Positions 1-5,787 of a DNA stretch of 8,302 nt are shown here, piece after piece. The stretch lies in the NCBI GenBank assembly GCA_913061335.1, contig CAJXTP010000130.1, positions 1 through 8,302 of the forward strand. Direction: 5' to 3'. Position numbers and translations under genes: made by a program. Origin of the DNA: an uncultured Loktanella sp. GTDB lineage: Bacteria > Pseudomonadota > Alphaproteobacteria > Rhodobacterales > Rhodobacteraceae. How positions within the stretch are numbered: the first letter of the stretch is position 1; the number at the start of each line of letters is the position of its first letter. The notes below the pieces were generated by a model, which was not told where the DNA came from, searched no databases, and saw only the letters and a list, made by a program, of their open reading frames with translations.

Positions 1-47
1 GAGATGTAGAGAGGTCTCGTGGGCTCGGAGATGTGTATAAGAGACAG
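1..47. other. Illumina Nextera P7 adapter and i7 index (non-genomic)
   Basis: This is library adapter sequence, not organism DNA. Positions 1-5 (GAGAT) match the 3' end of the P7 flow-cell oligo. Positions 6-13 (GTAGAGAG) sit exactly in the 8-base i7 index slot and match the Nextera index I remember as N707 (read as CTCTCTAC). Positions 14-47 match the Nextera Read 2 transposase adapter, ending in the 19-bp Tn5 mosaic end AGATGTGTATAAGAGACAG at 29-47. Genomic sequence starts at 48. Translating across it gives well-known artefact peptides: SEMCIRDR on the plus strand, and SYTHLRAHET on the minus strand in frame with hisF. The adapter match is direct; the index name is from memory. Confidence 0.97.
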
Positions 48-801
48 GCCTCATGGGGATGCCGGCGGCGGCCATGTGGGCCTTTGCCTCATTGATTGTG
101 TAAGTGCCAAAGTGAAATATCGACGCCGCGAGGACCGCAGATGCGTGGCCCTCGGTGACCCCTTCGACAAGGTGGTCGAGCGTGCCGACCCCACCCGATG
201 CGATGACAGGTACGTTGACCGCGTCGCTGATTGCGCGGGTCAGGGGCAGGTTAAAGCCTGCCTTGGTCCCGTCGCGGTCCATTGAGGTCAGTAGGATCTC
301 GCCTGCGCCTTTGGCCACAACCAATTTGGCGAACTCTACGGCGTCGATGCCGGTGGCTTTGCGTCCGCCGTGGGTGAAGATTTCCCATTTTCCAGGGGCG
401 ACGGTTTTCGCATCAATAGCAACCACAATGCATTGGCTGCCGAACCGCATGGCCGCGTCTTCAATGACGTTGGGGTCGGCGACGGCGGCAGAGTTAAAGC
501 TGACTTTATCAGCCCCAGCCAGCAGCAGATCGCGCACATCGTGGTGCGTGCGCACGCCGCCGCCAATTGTCAGTGGCATAAAGCATTGTTCGGCTGTGCG
601 CGTCGCCAGATCAAACATCGTGCCCCGGTTTTCAACGGTGGCCTTAATGTCGAGGAACACAAGTTCGTCCGCGCCCGCGATGTTATAGGCGATGGCTTGT
701 TCCACAGGATCGCCCGCGTCAATCAGATCAACAAAGTTGACGCCTTTGACCGTGCGCCCTTCGGCGACATCGAGGCAGGGGATGATGCGTGTTTTGAGCA
801 T
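48..801 (-). CDS. hisF: Imidazole glycerol phosphate synthase subunit HisF, 3'-truncated at the contig end
   Basis: HisF is the cyclase half of imidazole glycerol phosphate synthase. With ammonia passed from HisH it turns PRFAR into imidazole glycerol phosphate and AICAR, in the cytoplasm. It is a (beta/alpha)8 barrel. The visible protein has 251 codons and starts MLKTRIIPCLDV. Both catalytic aspartates are in their standard places, D11 in IIPCLDV and D130 in VVAIDAK. Phosphate-binding glycine motifs IGGGVR (about 79-84) and ASGGVG (about 201-206) are present. The family is usually about 253 residues, so only the last few residues and the stop are missing; the last genomic codons read IPMR. 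The frame stays open through the adapter to position 1, so an automatic call would add a false tail beginning PVSYTHLRAHET. The start lies 1 base after the hisA stop (TAA-C-ATG) with no clear separate ribosome site, which suggests translational coupling to hisA. Confidence 0.97.
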
Positions 802-802
802 G

Positions 803-1519
803 TTATTTGAGTAACGCGAGAGCGTCGGTCAGGTCAATCGCCCCGTCATAAAGCGCCCGTCCTGAGATTGCGCCGGAAATCACGCCTGTGTCTTTCAGCG
901 CTGTCAGGTCGTCCATTGATGACACGCCCCCCGATGCAATCACGGGGATGTTCACGGCGCGCGCGAGGGCGGCGGTTGCATCGATGTTCGGGCCTTTCAT
1001 GGCCCCGTCGCGCAGGATGTCGGTGTAGATGATCGCGGATATGCCTGCGTCTTCGAATTGGCGGGCGAGGTCGACGACTTGGATGTCGGTCTCGGTGGCC
1101 CAGCCACGTGTCGCCACAAAGCCGTTGCGCGCATCAAGGCCCACCGCGACTTTACCGGGGAATTCGCGGGCCGCTTCACGCACCAGATCGGGGTTTTCTA
1201 CGGCAACGGTCCCAAGGATCACGCGCGCAAGGCCGCGGTCGATCCAGCGTTCAATGGTTTTCATGTCGCGGATACCGCCGCCAAGTTGGGCGGGGACGGG
1301 GCAGGCTTTTAGAATGGCTTCAACGGGGGCTGCGTTGACGGGCTCGCCTGCAAATGCACCGTTCAGGTCCACAAGATGGAGCCATGCGCAACCTGCGTCG
1401 ACAAATGCGCGGGCTTGGGCGGTTGGGTCATCGTTAAAGACTGTTGTTTGATCCATATCGCCATGCACAAGCCGCACGGCGTTCCCGTCTTTGAGGTCAA
1501 TTGCGGGATAGAGGATCAT
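803..1519 (-). CDS. hisA: Phosphoribosylformimino-5-aminoimidazole carboxamide ribotide isomerase (HisA)
   Basis: HisA catalyses the Amadori rearrangement of ProFAR to PRFAR, the substrate of HisF/HisH. It is a 238-residue (beta/alpha)8 barrel, close to the usual family length, and begins MILYPAIDLKDG. The catalytic pair is visible as D8 (AIDLKDG) and D129 (VGLDAR), with T166 in IIYTD. Phosphate-binding glycines occur at QLGGGIR (78-84) and ASGGVS (195-200). The frame is open further upstream, to about 1588, but this start has a ribosome site (AAAGGG, 1527-1532, 7-base spacer), and the first beta strand begins at residue 2 as in the family, so the longer form is unlikely. It is followed after one base by hisF. 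Upstream it faces the DUF2147 gene across a 135-bp divergent spacer; I could not identify a convincing promoter there. Confidence 0.97.
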   Translation of the reverse strand: MILYPAIDLKDGNAVRLVHGDMDQTTVFNDDPTAQARAFVDAGCAWLHLVDLNGAFAGEPVNAAPVEAILKACPVPAQLGGGIRDMKTIERWIDRGLARVILGTVAVENPDLVREAAREFPGKVAVGLDARNGFVATRGWATETDIQVVDLARQFEDAGISAIIYTDILRDGAMKGPNIDATAALARAVNIPVIASGGVSSMDDLTALKDTGVISGAISGRALYDGAIDLTDALALLK

Positions 1520-1553
1520 GGCGCAGCCCTTTGATTTGGTGGTCTTGCGCGTT

Positions 1554-1580
1554 TTTGCACAAGCCGTGCCAGATTGCAAA
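1554..1580. promoter_or_regulatory. Possible operator: TTTGCA-N15-TGCAAA dyad in the hisA / DUF2147 divergent spacer
   Basis: A perfect 6-bp inverted repeat, TTTGCA at 1554-1559 and TGCAAA at 1575-1580, has half-site centres 21 bp apart, about two helical turns. A smaller GCAC/GTGC pair (1557-1560, 1566-1569) is nested inside. It lies between two divergent genes, where a shared regulator could bind. A 6-bp dyad can arise by chance, so this is only a candidate. Confidence 0.2.
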
Positions 1581-1654
1581 GGACCCAACGTCAGTCTTGC
1601 GTGGAATCGCAGTGATCGCGCAGGGTGAGCGCAGAAATCGGGAGAGAGACCAAC

Positions 1655-2044
1655 ATGAAACGTATTTTGAAAACCGCCATTGCGCTGATCGCACTTGCAA
1701 CACCAGCATTGGCCGACCCTTCTGAGGGTGTCTGGCAGACTGAAGTTGACGACGGCGCATTTGCATATGTGACGATTGCCCCATGTGCGGGCGCCTATTG
1801 CGGGGTAATTTCGCGCACCTTCCGCAATGGTGGCGAAGAGTATCAGTCAGAAAACATCGGTCGTCAGATCGTGATCGATATGGTTGCGGCGGGTGATGGC
1901 ACGTATAAGGGCCAAGCTTGGCGTCCATCTAACGACAAGATTTACATTGGTAAGATGTCAGTTTCGGGTGACTCGCTGGTTTTGAAAGGCTGCGTCGCTG
2001 GCGGCTTGATCTGTGTTGGCCAAGACTGGGTTCGCGTTCAGTAA
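1655..2044 (+). CDS. Secreted DUF2147-family protein
   Basis: This is a 129-residue exported protein of unknown function. Residues 1-20 form a Sec signal peptide: basic MKRILK, a hydrophobic core, and a probable signal peptidase I site after TPALA. The mature part of about 109 residues matches what I recall of DUF2147 (Pfam PF09917): an N-terminal GVWQTE, then APCAGAYCGVI in place of the family's Cys-containing CG-I motif, a central W89 followed by KIYIGKMSV, and the closing GC...GQDWVRV. Four cysteines (C44, C49, C113, C120) could form disulfides in the periplasm. The start is supported by a purine-rich ribosome site (GGGAGAGAG, 1640-1648). The gene stands alone: divergent from hisA and closed by its own terminator. 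Its position beside hisA gives no good evidence for a role in histidine synthesis. Family assignment is by pattern, not by search. Confidence 0.88.
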   Translation: MKRILKTAIALIALATPALADPSEGVWQTEVDDGAFAYVTIAPCAGAYCGVISRTFRNGGEEYQSENIGRQIVIDMVAAGDGTYKGQAWRPSNDKIYIGKMSVSGDSLVLKGCVAGGLICVGQDWVRVQ

Positions 2045-2064
2045 CGTAAACTGCATTTAGCATC

Positions 2065-2105
2065 AGGCCTTCGCCCCTTACACATTGGGGGCGGGGGCCT
2101 TTTTT
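2065..2105 (+). terminator. Rho-independent terminator of the DUF2147 gene
   Basis: The left arm AGGCCTTCGCCCC (2065-2077) pairs with GGGGCGGGGGCCT (2088-2100) across a 10-base loop. This gives a 13-bp stem in which the two TT/GG positions pair as U-G wobbles in RNA. A run of six T follows directly (2100-2105). It begins 20 bases after the stop codon at 2044. It should separate the DUF2147 gene from the pabB gene that starts 82 bases further on. Confidence 0.9.
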
Positions 2106-2187
2106 ATGCGCAATGGGTCGCATCCCCGCGTTGGCAGTTGCCCGCGTCGGGTGTAGGTGATGTGCAACGCGCAAGATAGGCTGCAGC

Positions 2188-3312
2188 ATGGATATCATCT
2201 TTGACAAAGGACCGCTTGACGGTGGATCGGCATTTGCCCGCCCGCATGATGTGTTGGTTGCGCATGACATGGATGATGTGCCTGTGGTTTTGGCCGCAAT
2301 GGAGGCTGCACGCGCAGCTGGCCATTGGTTAGCGGGCATGGCGAGCTACGAGCTGGGCTATATGTTTTCAAACAAGCTGCGCGATCTGATGCCAAATGGG
2401 CGGCGGTTGCCATTGTTGCAGTTTGGGGTGTTTGATGCGCCGCAGGCTTGCAGTGGGCCGACCCCGATGGGAACAACGCCGACGATCACGGCCCCTGATC
2501 CTGTGTGGGGGTTCGAGCGATACAGCGCCGCGATGGTCACGCTAAAGGATTATATCGCGGCGGGTGATGTGTATCAGGCGAATTTCACGTTTCCGATGAC
2601 CGCACAGATGACTGGCCATCCGGCGGATTTATATGCGGCCTTAAAAATCCGCCAGCCTGTGGGCTATGGCGCATATGTTGATCTGGGCGATGATGTGCTG
2701 CTGTCGCGGTCGCCAGAGCTGTTTTTTGAGGTCAATGGATCGGGCCAAATCACAACCCGCCCGATGAAGGGCACCATGCCGCGCGGCGCGTCGCCGCAAA
2801 TGGATCATGCCAATAAAAACTGGTTGATGAGTTCGGCCAAGGACCGCGCCGAGAACCTAATGATCGTGGATTTGTTGCGCAATGACGTTGGGCGCTTGGC
2901 GGAAATCGGATCTGTCAAAGTGCCCAAGTTGTTTTCGATTGAGACTTATGAGACCGTGCATCAGATGACATCCGAGGTGCAGGCGCAGTTGCGGCCTGAC
3001 CTGACTGTCACCGATTTGTTCACCGCCTTGTTCCCATGTGGGTCAATCACCGGTGCCCCAAAAATCCGCGCCATGCAGATTATCGCAGAGTTAGAGGACG
3101 CGCCGCGCGATGCATATTGTGGCGCGATTGGCTGGCTGTCACCGGATGGACCAATGGGGTTTAACGTGGCGATCCGCACGTTGCTGGTTGGCAAAGATGG
3201 CGATGTCCGTCTGAACGTTGGCGGCGGGATCGTGTATGATAGCACCTCCGAGGCCGAATATGAGGAAGCCCTATGGAAAGCACGTTTCGCGACACTTGCC
3301 CCGACGACCTAA
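2188..3312 (+). CDS. pabB: Aminodeoxychorismate synthase component I (PabB-type chorismate-binding enzyme)
   Basis: PabB converts chorismate and ammonia to 4-amino-4-deoxychorismate, the first step from chorismate to p-aminobenzoate and folate. The 374-residue protein contains the chorismate-binding domain over roughly residues 108-370. Visible motifs are RPMKGTMPRG at 191-200; KDRAENLMIVDLLRND at 218-233; GSITGAPK at 285-292; and GGGIVYDS at 346-353, followed by EYEE with its metal-ligand glutamates. K194 in the PMKGT motif is the lysine that marks aminodeoxychorismate synthases; anthranilate and isochorismate synthases have alanine there, so TrpE is unlikely. The N-terminal part is shorter than in E. 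coli PabB, as in many alphaproteobacterial forms. The glutaminase partner PabA is not in this window. The ribosome site is weak. A terminator lies upstream, so the gene needs its own promoter, but I found no convincing one. Its last 40 bases overlap the next gene. Confidence 0.94.
   Translation: MDIIFDKGPLDGGSAFARPHDVLVAHDMDDVPVVLAAMEAARAAGHWLAGMASYELGYMFSNKLRDLMPNGRRLPLLQFGVFDAPQACSGPTPMGTTPTITAPDPVWGFERYSAAMVTLKDYIAAGDVYQANFTFPMTAQMTGHPADLYAALKIRQPVGYGAYVDLGDDVLLSRSPELFFEVNGSGQITTRPMKGTMPRGASPQMDHANKNWLMSSAKDRAENLMIVDLLRNDVGRLAEIGSVKVPKLFSIETYETVHQMTSEVQAQLRPDLTVTDLFTALFPCGSITGAPKIRAMQIIAELEDAPRDAYCGAIGWLSPDGPMGFNVAIRTLLVGKDGDVRLNVGGGIVYDSTSEAEYEEALWKARFATLAPTT
3262..3268 (+). promoter_or_regulatory. 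Ribosome binding site for the lyase gene, inside pabB
   Basis: GAGGAAG lies 4 bases before the ATG at 3273, within the pabB codons for the Glu-rich EYEE segment. It supports the overlapping start of the next gene over a later start past the pabB stop, and suggests coupled synthesis of the two folate enzymes. Confidence 0.7.
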
Positions 3313-3905
3313 ACGTCATCGAGACCTTTGGGGCTGGCCCTGACGGTTTGCCGCGCTGGCCTGCACACCGTGCACGGCTGATTGCGACCTGTGGCCGGTT
3401 GGGGATCGTGCCAGATCTCGAAATTGTAGATGCGGCTGTCGCGGTGCTTGATCTGTCGGTGCCGCTGCGGGTGCGGTTGACTGTCGATTTGGACGGTGGT
3501 TTGAACGTCATGGCTTTGCCTGCGGGCAAGACGCCTGTTCAATGGCGGATTGGCTTGGCCGATCATGTCGTCGATGGCGACGATCCGTGGCTTGGCGTGA
3601 AGACCACGCAGCGCGCGCTTTATGATAGCGCGCGGTCCGCGCTGCCCGACGGTTTGGACGAGGTGATTTTTACCAATAAAGCTGGCTTTGTCACTGAGGG
3701 CACGATTACCAATGTGTTTGTGCAAAGGGCGGGTGTTTTGCTGACGCCGCCTTTGTCAGATGGGGTTTTGCCGGGGGTTTTACGGGCGGAGTTACTGGCT
3801 GATGGGAGCGCGAAAGAAGCACAATTGCGCTGGACCGATGTTGCGGCTGCTGAAGATGTGTTTGTCGGCAACTCGCTGCGTGGGTTGATCCGCGTAGTGG
3901 TCTAG
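3273..3905 (+). CDS. pabC: Class-IV aminotransferase fold protein, probable 4-amino-4-deoxychorismate lyase (PabC-like)
   Basis: This is a 210-residue PLP enzyme of fold type IV. The likely reaction is release of pyruvate from aminodeoxychorismate to give p-aminobenzoate, directly downstream of PabB. Visible landmarks are ETFG near the N-terminus (17-20), AHRARL at 31-36 (the family's His-x-x-Arg-Leu-like motif), and K110 in LGVKTTQR, the expected Schiff-base lysine. The PLP-phosphate region follows: DEVIFTNKAGFVTEGTITN at 129-147, including E142. Further on are GVLPGVLR (164-171) and the GNSLRG loop (199-204). At 210 residues it is much shorter than E. coli PabC (about 269), mostly through a reduced small domain. 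Overlap with pabB and the strong internal ribosome site argue for lyase over branched-chain or D-amino-acid aminotransferase. Class-IV enzymes are hard to separate by sequence, so the exact activity is an inference. Its TAG stop shares a CTAG with the convergent gene. Confidence 0.85.
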   Translation: MESTFRDTCPDDLNVIETFGAGPDGLPRWPAHRARLIATCGRLGIVPDLEIVDAAVAVLDLSVPLRVRLTVDLDGGLNVMALPAGKTPVQWRIGLADHVVDGDDPWLGVKTTQRALYDSARSALPDGLDEVIFTNKAGFVTEGTITNVFVQRAGVLLTPPLSDGVLPGVLRAELLADGSAKEAQLRWTDVAAAEDVFVGNSLRGLIRVVV

Positions 3906-4372
3906 GCTGGCCGTAAGCCGGTTTCGACGAGAAGGCCGCGCCGCTTAGCCTCGTAATAATAGCCGCGCGCGTACCAACTGACGGCGGTGGCCTCATCCCC
4001 GTCAGATACAAGCCATGCGCCGCGCAAGTAGCGCCCTGCGTAGATCAGGTTTGTTTCTGCATTAAGTAAGTCAGACGCTGGTCCGCGATGGCCCATTGTG
4101 CGTGCCGTTTGCGGCAGGATTTGCATCAAGCCATAGTAGGGGCCGTTGCGCGCCGCTGGTCGATAATCGCTTTCGCGTTGGATGACGCGGTGGATCAGGC
4201 TGGCGGGGATGCCGTGAACGCGGGCGTATTTGTTGACCAAAGCCCGCAGTGCGGGTGTTTCGTTTGGGTACAAGGGTTGTACGCTGCGGGTCACGGCAGT
4301 TGTGCCCCGACGCCGCCCGCAAGCCGAGAGGGCGGTGGCAGCCGTGATGGAGAGGAATGTGCGACGTTTCAT
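3902..4372 (-). CDS. Small lytic transglycosylase lipoprotein (SLT domain)
   Basis: The 156-residue protein probably cleaves the MurNAc-GlcNAc bond of peptidoglycan with formation of 1,6-anhydro-MurNAc. The N-terminus MKRRTFLSITAATALSAC ends in the lipobox LSAC with lipidation Cys C18. Residue +2 is Gly, consistent with outer-membrane sorting. The start also carries RRTFL, which resembles a twin-arginine (Tat) motif. The SLT domain spans roughly 40-145: the catalytic glutamate is E67 in QRESDY, followed by YYGLMQILPQTAR (79-91), the NLIYAGRYL helix (108-116) and a WYARG motif (133-137). The mature protein is about 139 residues, essentially a bare catalytic domain. It starts 40 bases after the hisH stop with only a weak ribosome site, so it is probably the last gene of the hisB-hisH transcript, though its function is unrelated. 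Its stop overlaps the stop of the convergent lyase gene. Confidence 0.9.
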   Translation of the reverse strand: MKRRTFLSITAATALSACGRRRGTTAVTRSVQPLYPNETPALRALVNKYARVHGIPASLIHRVIQRESDYRPAARNGPYYGLMQILPQTARTMGHRGPASDLLNAETNLIYAGRYLRGAWLVSDGDEATAVSWYARGYYYEAKRRGLLVETGLRPA

Positions 4373-4412
4373 GATCTTAAGCTAGCAGCTGGTGCGCCCG
4401 TTGTCGTGGCGG

Positions 4413-5045
4413 TTACGGCGTCCAGCGCAAGAAGTTGCCGATCATGTGCAGCCCGCTGTCTTGGCTTTTCTCGGGGTGGAACTGCATCCCGATGATATTG
4501 TCGCGCCCGATGATGGCCGTGATGTCGCCCGCATAATCCACATGCGCCAAACGGTGCGCAGGGTCGGACACATCCATCGCATAGGAATGCACGAAATAAG
4601 CGTGATCGCCGGACTTGATCCCGTCTAGGACGGGGTGGGGCGTGTCGATGATCAGATCATTCCAGCCCATATGCGGGATTTTCTGACCGGGTGCGTTGAT
4701 TGGGCGGATGTCGCCGCTGATCCAGTCAAAGCCTGCCGTGGGCGCGTATTCATGCCCTGTGGTCGCCAACATTTGCATGCCGACGCAAATCCCCATGAAG
4801 GGGACCGCGCGGGTCGTGACGGCCTCTGATATGGCCTCGGCTAATGCGGTGCGCCCGAATAATTCATTGCGGCAATGCGGGAACGCACCGTCACCGGGCA
4901 GCACGATCCGGTCGGCGCGGGCCACAACATCTGCGTCCGAAGACACGATGACAGCGCCAGCGTTTGTTTCCAGTGCCATGCGTTCAAACGCTTTTTGCGC
5001 AGAATGTAAGTTACCGCTGTCATAATCGACAAGGACCGTTGTCAT
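4413..5045 (-). CDS. hisH: Imidazole glycerol phosphate synthase, glutaminase subunit HisH
   Basis: HisH hydrolyses glutamine and channels the ammonia to HisF in the imidazole glycerol phosphate synthase complex. The protein is 210 residues, a typical length, and is a class-I glutamine amidotransferase. The triad is visible: nucleophile C87 in GICVGMQML, with H190 and E192 in QFHPEKSQ. The oxyanion region LPGDGAFPHC (49-58) and HMGWND (125-130) are typical of HisH and argue against PabA or TrpG, even though a PabB gene lies nearby. Its ATG overlaps the hisB stop as ATGA (5042-5045), and an AAGGGC ribosome-site-like sequence lies just upstream inside hisB. Its partner HisF is in a separate transcription unit about 3.6 kb away in this window. 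Confidence 0.97.
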   Translation of the reverse strand: MTTVLVDYDSGNLHSAQKAFERMALETNAGAVIVSSDADVVARADRIVLPGDGAFPHCRNELFGRTALAEAISEAVTTRAVPFMGICVGMQMLATTGHEYAPTAGFDWISGDIRPINAPGQKIPHMGWNDLIIDTPHPVLDGIKSGDHAYFVHSYAMDVSDPAHRLAHVDYAGDITAIIGRDNIIGMQFHPEKSQDSGLHMIGNFLRWTP

Positions 5046-5629
5046 AGGCTGCCCTTGGTGGACGGGATCGCATCGGCCTTGCGCGGATCAGTTTCCAACG
5101 CATCACGCAGCGCGCGGGCCACGGATTTGAACGCGGCCTCGACGATGTGGTGTGCGTTGAACCCGTGCAATTTGTCGATGTGCAGCGTGATGCCGCCATG
5201 CGTGGACAACGCCTGAAAGAACTCGCGGACCAATTCGGTGTCAAACGAGCCGATCTTGCCAAACGGCAGATCCAGATTGCAGATCAGATAGGGGCGCGCG
5301 GACAGGTCCAATGCGCACCGGATTTGCGCGTCGTCCATCGCCAAGTGACAAGACCCGTAGCGCACGATGCCCTTTTTGTCGCCCATGGCTTGGGTCAATG
5401 CTTGGCCGATCGCGATGCCGACGTCTTCCACGGTGTGGTGGTCGTCGATGTGCAGATCACCGGACGCGCGCACGGTCATATCAATCAGCGCGTGGCGCGA
5501 CAGCTGGTCAAGCATGTGATCAAAGAATCCAACGCCAGTCTGGTTGTCGTAAATACCTGTCCCATCAAGGTTCAGGGTCACGCTGATATCGGTCTCGGCG
5601 GTCTTGCGGGTGATCGTTGCTGTGCGCAT
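5042..5629 (-). CDS. hisB: Imidazoleglycerol-phosphate dehydratase (HisB)
   Basis: HisB removes water from imidazole glycerol phosphate to give imidazole acetol phosphate. This is the monofunctional 195-residue form, without the histidinol-phosphatase domain fused in enterobacteria. Metal-binding motifs typical of the family are visible: GFFDHMLDQLSRH at 34-46, DDHHTVEDVG at 62-71 (H64, H65, E68), and the repeat-related AHHIVEAAFKS at 159-169 (H160, H161, E164). An open frame extends 20 codons further upstream, but the start at 5629 has a ribosome site at the right distance and gives the normal length. It is the first gene of a hisB-hisH-transglycosylase unit and has its own promoter candidate about 30 bases upstream. 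The stop overlaps the hisH start by 4 bases. Confidence 0.97.
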   Translation of the reverse strand: MRTATITRKTAETDISVTLNLDGTGIYDNQTGVGFFDHMLDQLSRHALIDMTVRASGDLHIDDHHTVEDVGIAIGQALTQAMGDKKGIVRYGSCHLAMDDAQIRCALDLSARPYLICNLDLPFGKIGSFDTELVREFFQALSTHGGITLHIDKLHGFNAHHIVEAAFKSVARALRDALETDPRKADAIPSTKGSL

Positions 5630-5635
5630 GACATG

Positions 5636-5642
5636 TCCTTTT
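5636..5642 (-). promoter_or_regulatory. Ribosome binding site that fixes the hisB start
   Basis: On the minus strand AAAAGGA occupies 5642-5636, 6 bases before the ATG at 5629. It supports this start over the longer in-frame option, whose extra residues would be proline-rich and not HisB-like. Confidence 0.75.
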
Positions 5643-5660
5643 GCGGGAGGTGTTGGGCGA

Positions 5661-5689
5661 CTTATAGGCGGGAGAGGTCCATCCGCCAA
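5661..5689 (-). promoter_or_regulatory. Sigma70-type promoter of the hisB-hisH operon
   Basis: On the minus strand a -35 element TTGGCG (5689-5684, 4 of 6 consensus bases) and a -10 element TATAAG (5666-5661, 5 of 6) are separated by exactly 17 bases. They lie after the tRNA terminator and before the hisB ribosome site, so the order terminator, promoter, ribosome site, start codon is coherent. Transcription should start near 5654, giving a leader of about 25 bases. That leaves no room for a his leader-peptide attenuator. Confidence 0.6.
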
Positions 5690-5724
5690 GTCCCTAGCCG
5701 TGCAGTTAAGCCAACCTGTGGCCT

Positions 5725-5762
5725 AAAACGACGAAAGGCCACCCGAAGGTGACCTTGTCGTT
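5725..5762 (-). terminator. Intrinsic terminator downstream of tRNA-Gly
   Basis: Read on the minus strand, AAGGTCACC (5756-5748) and GGTGGCCTT (5743-5735) pair across a TTCG loop closed by C-G, the very stable cUUCGg tetraloop, with one U-G wobble. Beyond a 2-base bulge (5733-5734) the stem continues for 6 bp, AACGAC with GTCGTT (5762-5757 and 5732-5727), running into UUUU (5728-5725). The U-run is short and partly inside the stem, but the stem is strong. It separates the tRNA transcript from the hisB promoter. Confidence 0.72.
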
Positions 5763-5785
5763 AACCAACTGGGTTTGTTGGTTAA
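5761..5785 (-). repeat. Perfect 9-bp hairpin just after the tRNA-Gly 3' end
   Basis: TTAACCAAC (5761-5769) and GTTGGTTAA (5777-5785) form a perfect inverted repeat around a 7-base loop, starting 2 bases after the tRNA CCA. No T-run follows, so it is unlikely to terminate by itself. It shares two bases with the outer stem of the adjacent terminator, so the two hairpins partly compete. A tRNA 3'-end processing signal or terminator support is possible. Confidence 0.6.
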
Positions 5786-5787
5786 AT

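Noticed and set aside
19..285. Plus-strand frame beginning MGSEMCIRDR
   Set aside because: Its start lies in the sequencing adapter and the rest is antisense to hisF.
155..810. Two plus-strand open frames (about 177 and 146 codons) opposite hisF
   Set aside because: They lie antisense to a clearly conserved hisF gene, have low-complexity Ala/Pro/Ser-rich or His-rich composition and no recognisable motif. GC-rich third positions of hisF explain them.
2130..2160. Possible pabB promoter TTGGCA-N17-TAGGTG
   Set aside because: The -35 is good but the -10 matches only two consensus bases, so I did not annotate it.
2188..3312. Anthranilate synthase (TrpE) for the chorismate-binding enzyme
   Set aside because: The PMKGT motif with lysine at 194 is the aminodeoxychorismate synthase signature, and the overlapping class-IV PLP gene fits folate synthesis.
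4380..4390. AGCT-AGC-AGCT short palindrome in the hisH-transglycosylase gap
   Set aside because: The arms are only 4 bp with a 3-base centre, with no T-run; this is expected by chance.
4413..5045. PabA as the identity of the glutamine amidotransferase near pabB
   Set aside because: Length, the HMGWND segment and the ATGA overlap with hisB all point to HisH, and it is on the opposite strand from pabB.
5147..5752. 201-codon plus-strand open frame opposite hisB
   Set aside because: It is an antisense shadow of hisB and runs into the tRNA terminator region; no ribosome site or domain is visible.
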